Below are positions 44,963 through 54,118 of a DNA stretch of 64,000 bases, in pieces; the stretch's first letter is position 1, and each line of letters opens with the position of its first letter. The position numbers were made by a program, and so were the translations under genes. The notes below the pieces were generated by a model that worked only from the letters and a program-made list of their open reading frames with translations, had not been told where the DNA came from and did no database searches. This DNA is from Phaeoceros laevis (lineage: Eukaryota > Anthocerotophyta > Anthocerotopsida > Notothyladales): positions 1-64,000 of the forward strand of contig JBNGIQ010009273.1 in the NCBI GenBank assembly GCA_049999765.1, given 5' to 3'.

Positions 44963-45647
44963 CCTGCCAGGACAATGCATGTGTTACTCATCTGCTTTAC
45001 CAAAACGCACAAAATGCACTGTCAACGAAATCCTCCAGTGTTGGGAAGTGTACTTACACCACCAGACCGCATGGCCTTTTGCAAATCATCTCGGAGCGCT
45101 GTAGGCTCACATGGTATTGCATCGAAATCCTTCAGCGCCACCGTGAACACCCGCACGTTGCCAGGCTCACCATTCCAGGGCTCACTTGGTTTCACATTCA
45201 CTAGGAATACCTCCAACAACTGCCCTTTGTCGTCTACGCTTTGCGTGAAAAGAATTGAGCCAGCATTCCCTTTCCTGAAGTTGTGGTCGAATGTTGCATC
45301 CCCTACAAGATACAAGTACAGCTGTTTGGAAGCGCTACCCTCATTTGCACAGACCAGCACCTGTCCCGCATGTTCGCTGGACGGATTGTCTTGTACAGGC
45401 TGACGATCTTGGTGATGTTGTTGCTGTCGTATGGACTTCTGAAGGGGACTCTGGTTGTAGGTGACACAGACATGTTGCTTGTAGCGGCACTGACACTTTT
45501 TTGTGTTGCAGGGTCTGCCCTTCCCACTTCAGCAACAGGCTTGTCGTCCACAGCCGGCCCCATGTTCGAATTTTTCCCTCTCCGCTGGGCAACCTTCTTG
45601 GCTTGGGCATCATTCTTCGGGGCACGGGGACGCTTTGTGCCTGCCAT
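44963..45647 (-). pseudogene. N-terminal exons of the ParB/methyltransferase gene
   Basis: First segment: MAGTKRPRAPKNDAQAKKVA, then a Ser/Thr-rich stretch and NNITKIVSLYKTIRPANMRD. After a one-base change near 45340: SKQLYLYLVGDATFDHNFRK and VRVFTVALKDFDAIPCEPTA, ending LQKAMRSGG at the donor. The second exon opens GHKAFHTKLHVTALQVVKAN. No family recognised. Continuous sense sequence across a standard GT-AG intron is the main support. Confidence 0.55.
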
Positions 45648-47228
45648 CTGTACAACAACAGCAATCCTTTAAAACTGAGAGCGTCAGAGTCCTAGAAACA
45701 CCGGACGACCGGCATCAACTGCAATGCAAAATGATGACCACATCCGAGACTCACCTAGCTTGGATGCGATGAAGTGGAGGCAAAAGCAGCATAGAAATCG
45801 TGTTTGGCAGGACTGGCGAAGTGTGGAAAGTAGCACATGTAGCGGTATGCTGCTGCCTGAACGCACCTCCAAGAGAGAGGCTCGACAGGTCCATAGCACC
45901 AATTTCCCGCCAATTTCCAGCCAGAGGGTGTGCCCGCGTGATGCTTGCAGAGTCGCGAAAAGTCCTAACTGCCGACGTGGTGCTCGGTCGTCTCCTTGCT
46001 TTCATGGCTATGTGGGCGCCTGCAACGCAGTCAGGCCCCCTTCATCAATGAGCTCGTCTTATTACCTTTCGCCATAAACTTGTGGTTTCGCCAAGTTATG
46101 GCGAAATTGCGGCAAATTTTTTTTCCTGAAACAACCTTGTTTGTTAAGAAAATATTATTCTTACGGCTCTGAGCACATGGACTACTTCCTCACACTTAAA
46201 GATAAGGAAGAACGCTCCCCACCTATACAAAGGCATTTTCCGGAATGAATGCCAGGTCTACGTTGTGTTATCCTTCAGATAAGGAGAAGAGTTAGAGAAA
46301 TCCGACAATGGTTCATGAGCTTACCCTGGCATGCGCTCAATTGATCACCATTTAAATTTGTGTACTTCACAGTCGCCCCTTGGCAATCTCCCTTGGCAAG
46401 TTCCTGGCGAGTTTTCCCAACTTGTGGATAAAGAAGAAAGGAAAGCAGAACATGCCGCTGACGACGGAAAAGCACATCTTTGACAATGGAGTGGCAGCTT
46501 GTTCACAAACTTCCCATCTTTGATGTTGACGAAAATTGCGATGGATGCAATTTGCTTCCCTTGTATCCACAAATGGTCGCTTGTCTCCTCACTACCAGGT
46601 ACGAGCGATGTCCACATAGACTTCGAGCTGCGGCAGAAACAGAAATCAAGGCCGGCATGCACAACCATATCGTAGTCATTCTGGCAAGATTTATCCCAAA
46701 CGGAGGCAACTTCACGATCTCGACTGGGTCATAGAGCCACTCGTTGTGGTTTTTTTTTTGTGAGTTCTTCAGATGTGGGATTTTTTTTCCGTGGGCTTCA
46801 ATGGAGTCTGGAAGACTATTGAATGGATCTATCCTTTGTTTTCCATGCATCCACAAATCCCTCCCGCCTCAAGCTTTGAAATCCTAAGCTTGGGACAACC
46901 CAGAGCTGCTCGTATCTGCTTTCATGCTAACCTAGTGTACAAGCATCCAGGTTTGCATCCTGGTGACATCCGTGTGAAGGATAGCCTCTTGTTGATGTCG
47001 TGGATGATCAAGCAAAAATCGAGGCAAAGGATGATCAAGCAGAAATCGAGACAGAGAGGGCCAATGGTCATAAAATGCAGAGATATGTTGCAACTTCAAA
47101 AAGTGTCTGCAACTAGCATCGAGATTTCTGTGTGGTATGATCACTACCTCGCAAAACAGTCAGATTCTTAAAACCTAAGCTTATGTTAAAAACCATTCCT
47201 GCCTGGACAGGGTGGACAGTACGAGCAT
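45648..47228. other. non-coding stretch
   Basis: It may include the promoter and leader of the minus-strand methyltransferase gene at its left edge. Other ORFs (46275-46856 and 46773-47171) overlap on both strands and show no domain. A direct duplication of ATGATCAAGCA with an AAATCGAG stretch occurs near 47005-47050. Confidence 0.5.
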
Positions 47229-48261
47229 TCAAGCTGCTCTTGACTCCCTAAATTCTATCCCCATGATGCTTGGTGGCAAAGGCTGCAATGACCAAGTGCC
47301 ATTCTTTATTAACAAGTTATAATCCTCTTTAACAGCCTGCTTCCATTTGCTTGCATCAGGGCCAGAGTATGACTCCCGCATTGTTGGTGGATCCTTTGGG
47401 TCCCCTTGCGCCACTGCCAGAGCTTGGGCAACTTCCTTCTCTACAGCGACATGGGAAACACTTGACTGCAGCATGGTAAGACCCAAAGGACTCGTCGTTA
47501 CCATCATCGGCAAAGTCCCCTTCTACAGCTTCAGTCATGCCACCAGTTGCTCAGTCAGTGTGACTGCAACTGGTCCACTCACTTGGATCAAAGGGCACAA
47601 GAGCAGCGGGTTCATGGTGGATATCGAGAAGTTGTCGCTTCTTTTGTAACAACGGCAAGGGCGGCCGCTTCTTGCACATCCGTTTCTTGTACATCTTCTA
47701 CATCGTACAGCAACATGTTTGGTGAGTCCAGTGAGTCCATAACCTCATCCTCTTCTCCAGATATCGTTGCTAACTCCTCAGTGTCCATGGAGATGCTGCC
47801 CAAAGACTGATCAAATTGGGACAATTGGCCCACTGTAGGGGCGGTGGATTCTGTAGGACATGAAGTAGCAACAGCACTGTCAGCAAACTCCAGAGGCACC
47901 TCTCATCTATCACAATGTGAGTAGGCTCAGAGTTGTTAAAAGGCTGGGCCTCATCAAAAATGACACTTCGAGCATACTCGGCAACTCTCGTCTTGGGATC
48001 AAACAGTTTGTATGCTTTAACTCCGTCTGTGGAGCCAATAAAAACGAGTTTCTTGGCTCGATCGAACAGCTTCAGGTTTGCCAGCTTCTTCTTCGGGACA
48101 TGTGCATAGGCGGGAGACCCGAATGCACAAAGGTGCTGTACAGAGGGCTTCCGGCCACACCACATCTCATAGGGGGTCTTCCCTTCAAAAGACTCACTTT
48201 TATGCTTCAGAACATACACATGCCCGAACCGTCTGAAGTCATCAATAAACGGTTCCTGCAA
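47229..48261 (-). mobile_element. Ty1/copia fragment (integrase C-terminus to RT start), minus strand
   Basis: 48261-47770 has KTPYEMWCGRKPSVQHLCAF, FGSPAYAHVPKKK and VFIGSTDGVKAYKLFDPKTR, the end of copia integrase. 47513-47229 has MRESYSGPDASKWKQAVKED, the stretch before RT. An internal part is lost and frames are shifted. It resembles the copia at 50684-57516 at many positions (WCGRKP, GSPAYA, DGVKAYKLFDP) but is older. Confidence 0.88.
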
Positions 48262-48651
48262 GTTTGGACATGTTGGCCATCAACTATGGGCCTCCTTCCC
48301 GACAACAACGCTTGCAGCCTCATATGCCATAGAGATGGGACTTGCAAGCATCAAAGCGCCAATGGCAGCTTATTGCGCCAGTAGAATAACCTTGTAAGCC
48401 TTTTCTTGACCTTTGTCGGCATCAATCAGGTACGTCCTGGCAAGATTGGAGCAGTAAGAAGAATACCTTGCTCCGAGTGCACAGAAAAATACACTAGTGG
48501 CATCATAAAAAAGAAGCTCATCGTTGCTCTAGGCAATTTGCTTCAAATCAAACTTCCCCCCATACTGAAAAACAAGAGGGTAAGCAATGTCCATGTTCTC
48601 AATATTCAAGTTCACGCTCTCAGCATTCAAGTTCACGGAAAGTGGTGAACA
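48262..48651. other. non-coding stretch between copia fragment and foldback cluster
   Basis: Possibly further decayed copia sequence at the left. A short duplication TTCACGCTCTCAGCATTCAA lies near 48610. No gene seen. Confidence 0.5.
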
Positions 48652-48803
48652 TTGTTAAGGCTGGAAGTGTCTTTGACTGCCAAACCACTTTCAGCCTCAA
48701 CAACACATTTCTCCTTTCATAAAACCTTAAACTAACATCATATTTGGATTCAGCGCAATGAGTACTATCTGGTGGTGCTATTTAAAAATTATTCTACAAT
48801 TGT

Positions 48804-48896
48804 GGATCTTGTATCTTTCTTCCTTTCTGCCAACTTACAAGCTAGATACAAAGGTTACCTTGTAACTTAGCAGAAAGGAAGAAAGACACAAGATCC
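48804..48896. repeat. 93-bp hairpin within foldback unit 1
   Basis: GGATCTTGTATCTTTCTTCC on the left pairs with GGAAGAAAGACACAAGATCC on the right, continuing through CTGCCAACTTACAAG / CTTGTAACTTAGCAG to a short loop. Nearly perfect. Confidence 0.93.
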
Positions 48897-48922
48897 AAAG
48901 TTGCATAAAGAAGTTTTAAGAA

Positions 48923-49037
48923 GTCTATTTTATGGTCCATAGCATTCCTTTTTATGAACCTCATAAGTTCTATTTTTATATCAGTAAAAGTAACTGAGAT
49001 GGTTCATAAATATACATTTTTGGACCATAAAATAGAC
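48923..49037. repeat. foldback insert with GTCTATTTTATGGTCCA arms
   Basis: GTCTATTTTATGGTCCA (48923-48939) is the exact inverse of TGGACCATAAAATAGAC (49021-49037), with inner arms TTTATGAACC / GGTTCATAAA. It is present only in unit 1, so it probably is a separate small element inserted into it. Confidence 0.9.
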
Positions 49038-49250
49038 CTTTTGATACTGGCATACCGCTTTGGAACTGGTTTAAGGGTTTGACAAAGGGAAAGTGGTTTT
49101 GTTAAGGCTGGAAGTGTTTTGGTTGCTAGACCACTTCTAGCCTTAACAAAATATTTTTCCCTTCATCAAACCCTTAAACTAACATCATATTTGGATTCAG
49201 CGCAATGAGTACTCTCTGGTAGTGCTATTTAAAAATTATTCTACAACAGT

Positions 49251-49340
49251 GGATCTTGTGTCTTTCTTCCTTCCTGCCAACTTACAAGCTAGATATAGAG
49301 GTTAGCTTGTAAGTTGGCAGAAAGGAAGAAAGACATAGGT
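49251..49340. repeat. 90-bp hairpin within foldback unit 2
   Basis: Same hairpin as 48804-48896 with a better matched centre (CTGCCAACTTACAAGCTAGA against TAGCTTGTAAGTTGGCAG) and a frayed right end. Confidence 0.92.
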
Positions 49341-49510
49341 GACATAGTTGCATAAAAAAGTTTGAAGGGTACTAGGAAGTTGTAGTCATCACGCTGAGTT
49401 CAAATATGTTGTTAGTTTCCGGGTTGACAAAGGGAAGGTGGTGTTGTTAAGGCTAGAAGTGGTCTGGCAATCAGAATACTTCTAGCCTTAACAACACCAT
49501 TTTCCCTTTG

Positions 49511-49711
49511 TCAAACCGTTAAACCTGTTCCAATCTTGTGCGTCAATTTTTTCGCCCTCATGGCATTTAGAGCATCCCTTAGGCGAGCCATTTGCACATG
49601 GTACACATAGCAACACACGTTTCTTTCCTGCAAGCTTTTTATCCGCTCAAATGATCTTTGCCCAATCTTGGTGTCCGGATGCTCAGCCTTGAACCGCAGA
49701 AAGAATTCGGC
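49511..49711 (-). pseudogene. exon C of the unknown gene (Cys/His-bearing)
   Basis: Begins after a polypyrimidine and TTCACAG acceptor and runs 66 codons to TGA at 49511. The last residues (KIGTGLTV) come from sequence that also begins the foldback cluster, so the true exon end may have been replaced. The motif KIG..SF..IK...ERNVCCYVYH suggests a zinc-binding or structural segment. Confidence 0.5.
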
Positions 49712-50678
49712 CTGTGAATGAAAAGAGCAGATAGATTATGTCAGGTTGGTGAACTTGGTGTGCTAAGCTTTGGCCTGAAACTGAACAGTGCATAGAAAAT
49801 GCTGCAATCATAGACATCATTACCGACAGGTAGTGAAGGGCCCACATCATTCCAAATCGAGTTGGTGCTCAACCATCACAATCTAGCCATATATTCACCG
49901 ACCTAAACCTCTGGTCCAGCATCATAGAGCAAAAGCCTCTGCCAGATGAGAGGGTGGCATAGCAATTCACCGATTGCAAGGGCAATGAGTTTCCAAATTA
50001 CCCCTCACTGGGGCCACAACGCAGAACGCTCATCTAGTGCGGCCACGTAGTCAGACTGTCTCATCACCCATGCACCACCCGACTTCCTGACCTCTCTCTC
50101 TCCATCCATCCACTAAAGCAGTCAGCACTCACCTGCAACTGCATTGGCCACCAACCAGATGAGGAGGTCATCCATCATCCAAGGGGGATGGGGGGGGAAG
50201 AGCTCTTAGTGGCGGGAAAGAGGTCAACGGCGGCTCTACGTAGCCTCTACCACAAACCTGAAAGCAAAGCACTGCCTCCACCAAATTCCAACGGCACGGT
50301 GCACCATGGTCACTTTTTGACCACTATGTTATGCTAGGTTGACTCCATGGTCACTCTCGGACTCCATGTTTCTCCACCCTATACCAAAGGTTCACTAGAA
50401 AGTGAGGACATGTCTATGTTAGACACTTCCATCATATAAAAAGTGATCCTTATCCCAATCTAGGGACACTACATCACGTGAATAGTACAGGCATGAGCCT
50501 GGGAGGCTCACTTGGTCACAAGGATAAGAACAAGGGCCACTCTCGAAATCTAGATCTGTAGTGGCAAGGATCATACACCACTACCCCTACATAGAGTCAC
50601 ACTGAAAGAGCACGTGTATCACACTAGAACAAGATCAGTGGACGCGATTGGCAGAAAGGGCGAGAAACATGAGCACAA
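49712..50678. other. non-coding stretch left of the copia (probable intron)
   Basis: No ORF with a domain. If exons B and C are one gene, this is intron sequence continuing to the right of the copia at 57522-57644. Confidence 0.5.
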
Positions 50679-50683
50679 TACAC
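50679..50683. repeat. target-site duplication TACAC (left)
   Basis: TACAC directly precedes the left LTR and directly follows the right LTR (57517-57521). A 5-bp duplication is standard for copia integration. Confidence 0.93.
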
Positions 50684-50933
50684 TGTTGGAGATTTAGGGT
50701 TAGGGTAGCGTTTCGTTTATTCGATCCATACTTAACGTATACATAGGTATCCAGGGTTAGTTAACCCATGACTATAGATACATTGGTTAGGCAGTTATTA
50801 GTTAATAAATGCCAAGATACCAAGTGCCACTTCGTGTGGCATGTAAGCCACCTTCGTGTGACACACAATCTAATTCATTATCTATCTGAGCACTTCTCTC
50901 TCACGCGCGTGCGCCTAATCTCTGTTTACAGCA
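50684..50933 (+). repeat. copia left LTR (250 bp)
   Basis: Begins TGTTGGAGATTTAGGG and ends CTGTTTACAGCA (TG...CA). It contains TTTAGGGTTAGGG, a telomere-like stretch, near the start. It differs from the right LTR in a few bases and 4 extra bases near 50735. Confidence 0.96.
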
Positions 50934-50945
50934 TGGTATCAGAGC
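50934..50945 (+). promoter_or_regulatory. primer binding site (initiator tRNA-Met)
   Basis: TGGTATCAGAGC directly after the LTR is the standard complement of the plant initiator tRNA-Met 3' end, used to start minus-strand cDNA synthesis. Confidence 0.97.
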
Positions 50946-51955
50946 TAGAGCGGCACGATGCCAAAATTCCTGCGTGATGCCTTGGACGTCAGTGCAGTGC
51001 ACGATGTCGATCAGAGCACAGCCACTAGCCGTCTCGGCTATCTCCTCACTTTGTTGAACCCAGACTTGGCGTACATCCTTCTGCAATCTCACGCACAAGG
51101 CGACCCGTCAATCTTGGGAAACATCAACACATGGCTGCTGTGCCAATCTGAACAACCTGCTCGATCACGTACCTTTCGTCTGAGGAGGCGGCTGCGCCTT
51201 GCTTGGAGGCGAATCGTTCGAGCATGATCTTGGGCTGTAAGGCGCGAATGAGCGGAGGGTGTCATTGGCCAGCCAAGCGCACACAAACTGCAGGCAAGAC
51301 AAGCACTCAGAATGGTGTTTGAGATGAGCGCACCTGTCTACCAGGCGCGCGCCATCGCGGCGTGATGAGATGGACCTGCGAGGTCGCCAGCATCACCGCC
51401 TGCCTACTAACCAACAGAACTCACGATTCAGGTGATCTTACCACAGAGAACAAGGGAGGTAGTGGTTTCCCCGTGAATCCCTGTTTGATCACCTGTATTC
51501 GGAGGCACCTCAAGGGCAGAACGGTGGAGCGTATCGAAGGTGCCAAGCACCATCCTCAAGCCAAGCCGGGCGGACACATCGACACTTAGAGTGGCAATCG
51601 TCTCCTGCAAGGCGCCAAGGCTGCAGTTCCCTTTGCAATCACGAGTCTCCGTGTTTGCAAGTTCTAGATAGTGTCAAAGAACTTTCTCAGTTGCTGCTGG
51701 ATTTTACTACTACTACACTTAAAAGATCACAGCATTTGTTTGATACACTAGAACACTTGCGCACTAGAGTAGACCAAGTAGATGCACATTTGTGCAGCCT
51801 CGATCTTAGATTGCTTGTTTGATTGCAAAATCAGCACACTAACCAACTAAATCAAGGCATATCACCTGTAGCAGGCACCAGGTCTGCTAGAATATGTCTG
51901 AAGTGTGCTCCAGAGCCTGCAAGAGATAGTGAATCACAAGCATGAAAAATGAGGC
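50946..51955 (+). other. copia untranslated leader
   Basis: About 1 kb between the PBS and the gag ATG with no long open frame on the plus strand. It probably carries packaging signals. Long for a copia leader but not extraordinary. Confidence 0.6.
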
Positions 51956-54118
51956 ATGTGGGAAGATAGTGACGTGGATATCTTCGGCCAGTCACTAGAG
52001 GACGACGCACTTTACACCCTTGCTTCCTTCTTCAACATGTCAGGAGGAGGTGAGCAGCGCGGTGAAGGTGGTGGTGGTGGCGGCCGTTCAGAAAGAAAAG
52101 ACCCTGAGGCAGCCACATTAAAAATCGAGTTCAAGGAAAAAGATAGACTCACAAACGGATCCAACTATGATGTTTGGGCGCTCCGGATGAAGGGAGTCCT
52201 TGTTGAGACATCACTGTGGGGATACGTATGTGGCTCGATTCTTCGGCCAACCAAAACACCTGCAGAAGAGAATACATTCGAAGGGACCCAAAGTACTCCA
52301 GCACAGTTAGCTTGGGATATTGTAGACGCGAGGGCACAGACTGCAATACGCATTGGACTTACTGAGTCAATGGTGTTGAGTACCTCCTCGGCTACAACAT
52401 CCAAGGGAATGTGGGAGCTCTTGGCTCTGGTGTATCATTCAAAAGATATGATGTCTAGAATGAATGCACATAAAAAGTTTCACAATCTGTAGATGCATGA
52501 AGGCCAACCTTTGGACCAGTTCATCTCGATGTTCAGAACAGCTCGTCTTCGCCTGGAGCAAACAGGGAAGCCAGTTAGCGAGCAAGATGCATGCATGAGA
52601 CTGCTTGCATCCCTTCCTCCAAGTTATGCAAATTTCGTCACTAGTCAAAATGCGGTGCTACGTCTTGCACAGCAGCTGGCATTGTTGACTGGGCAAGAAG
52701 AGGAGGACTTCCAGACTCTGAATGTCAATGAGCTCGTAGGAGCACTGATGCAAGAGGAGGTTAGTCGAACTGCCTCAAAAAGTACTAGGGGGCAGGCCCT
52801 CTATGCATTAGCACGGCCAAAGGGGTCAAGGAAAACATTCAGCAAGTCATATCCAAGTAAAGGGAGGAGTGTTGCACCTGGTGATGCTTCCTCCAGCAAG
52901 AAGAGGTCCGGCAACTATAATTGGTGTGGCTTGCCAAACCATTGGGAGCGTGACTGCCGTAAAAAGAAGAATAATGAACCGAGGAGGGTACCAGCACCTG
53001 AAGCCAACACAGTGGCTAAGAAGGACAAGTCCTCTTCCCCTTCAGTCTTGCTTGTGCAGTCCCCAAATATATCCGAGTCCTCAGATGCTGTGTCAAGACC
53101 TCGAGTCACATTCCATGCATTTACTGTATGTTTGACCACCACGGAATCACATCAGTCTTTTTGGTATATTGACTCGGGCGCCACAGCACACATTTGCCAC
53201 GATAGATCGGTGTTCACAGATTACACTGCACACACCAATGGGCAAAATGTTTTATTAGGAGATGATAGTGAGCTCAGAATCAAGGGTGTGGGCACAGTGC
53301 ACTTACGTTTGCAGAACGGGTGCCCGTTAGCTCTCCTAAACGTCTTGCACGTACCTACGATTACGAAAAACCTTCTATCAGTCTCACAGCTTACACAAAA
53401 TCACAGCTTTGAGGTTACATTTCGAAGGTCTATGTGTCTGATCAAGGAGTCAGGGAAAATAATTGTCCTAGGCAAGCTCGTGCATGATCTCTTCATGCAT
53501 AATGTTACAAGCTTGCCTGCACCATCTGCACAAGTGGCCGGGGTCAGCTCTCACGTTACTGATTCCGAGGTCACCAAGATATGGCACATGCAACTTGGTC
53601 ACCCAAATCCCAGGGAGTTAAAAGACATGGCAAAACAGGATCCGTATGCTGATGGAGTTCCCTCTAACCTGAGCCCATTACCGTTTTGTGAAGCTTGTGT
53701 CTATGGGAAGTTACCTAGAGAAGCTTATCCCAAAGGTGGCGGCATCCGGGCAACAGATGTGCTCCATCTTGTTCATGCTGCTCTCTGTGGGCCAGTTTCA
53801 ACTCCTTCATTTGGTGGCGGTATTTATTTCCTGACATTCATTGACGACTTCAGTAGGTACTCCGAAGTTTATATTCTCAAGCATAAGAACGAAGCTTTTG
53901 AGTATTTTAAGGAGTATCGTACCTTGGTTGAGAAGCAGACTGGCAAACAGCTGCGGTGCCTTCGCACTGACAACGGAGGTGAGTTCGACTCCAATGAATT
54001 CAACGCCTACTGCAAGAGTGTGGGAATTGCACGGCAATTCACTTTCCGTACAGCTCATCACAAAATGGAGTTGCTGAGCGCCGTAACAGATCTGCACAAG
54101 ATGTTGCCAGGAGTATGA
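51956..54118 (+). pseudogene. copia gag, protease and integrase N-terminal part
   Basis: Gag starts at 51956. The TAG at 52490-52492 interrupts HKKFHNL-MHEGQPLDQF, and the same frame continues. Then come a UBN2-type gag region (LLASLPPSYANFVTSQ), a knuckle YNWCGLPNHWERDC whose first Cys is Tyr, protease FWYIDSGATAHICHD, GAG-pre-integrase IWHMQLGHPN with CEACVYGKLP, and integrase core FLTFIDDFSRYS and LRCLRTDNGGEFDSN. The first integrase Asp (usually in HTDLCGP) is Ala (VHAALCGP). A one-base change at about 54045 shifts the frame within SSQNGVAERRN. Confidence 0.93.

Larger units (their letters stand above)
41709..45647 (-). pseudogene. intron-containing ParB-like / N4-N6 amino-methyltransferase gene, decayed
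   Basis: Reading from an ATG at 45645-45647 (MAGTKRPRAPKND, a basic start that could serve nuclear import), the gene has an N-terminal region ending at a GTAAGT donor (45057), a 94-bp intron with a CAG acceptor (44964), an acidic linker, a ParB-like domain (about 43800-44040), a helical region, a second intron (42947-43109, GTAAGC to ACAG), an amino-methyltransferase domain (42030-42846) and a Gly/Lys-rich tail (41709-42017). ParB-like plus N4/N6 methylase fusions are familiar from phages and bacterial mobile elements; spliceosomal introns show that this one is a nuclear gene. At least three stops (near 42857, 43291 and 43893) and frameshifts (near 42050, 44500 and 45340) disable it. Start and intermediate exon limits are tentative. 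Confidence 0.68.
48652..49498. repeat. nested foldback (MITE-like) cluster
   Basis: Three copies of a short hairpin with arms TTGTTAAGGCTGGAAGTG / CACTTCTAGCCTTAACAA lie at 48652-48702, 49098-49150 and 49441-49497. Between them are two units sharing AAACTAACATCATATTTGGA and TTCAGCGCAATGAGTAC, each with a larger internal hairpin. The same AACTAACATCATATTTGG arm recurs inverted at about 49395-49445, so each unit also closes as a long palindrome. No coding capacity. This structure suits non-autonomous foldback or MITE elements and would give long double-stranded RNA if transcribed. Confidence 0.85.

Noticed and set aside
41709-45647. bacterial contamination as the source of the ParB/methyltransferase gene
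   Set aside because: GTAAGT/GTAAGC donors and CAG acceptors restore sense sequence across two introns, and the gene lies between plant retroelements in continuous sequence.
48652-49498. CRISPR-like array
   Set aside because: The repeats are hairpins spaced by hundreds of bases inside palindromic units in a eukaryotic context. A foldback element explains them.
50684-50720. interstitial telomere tract
   Set aside because: Only two telomere-like units, and they lie inside a copia LTR, so they are element sequence and not a chromosome-end remnant.
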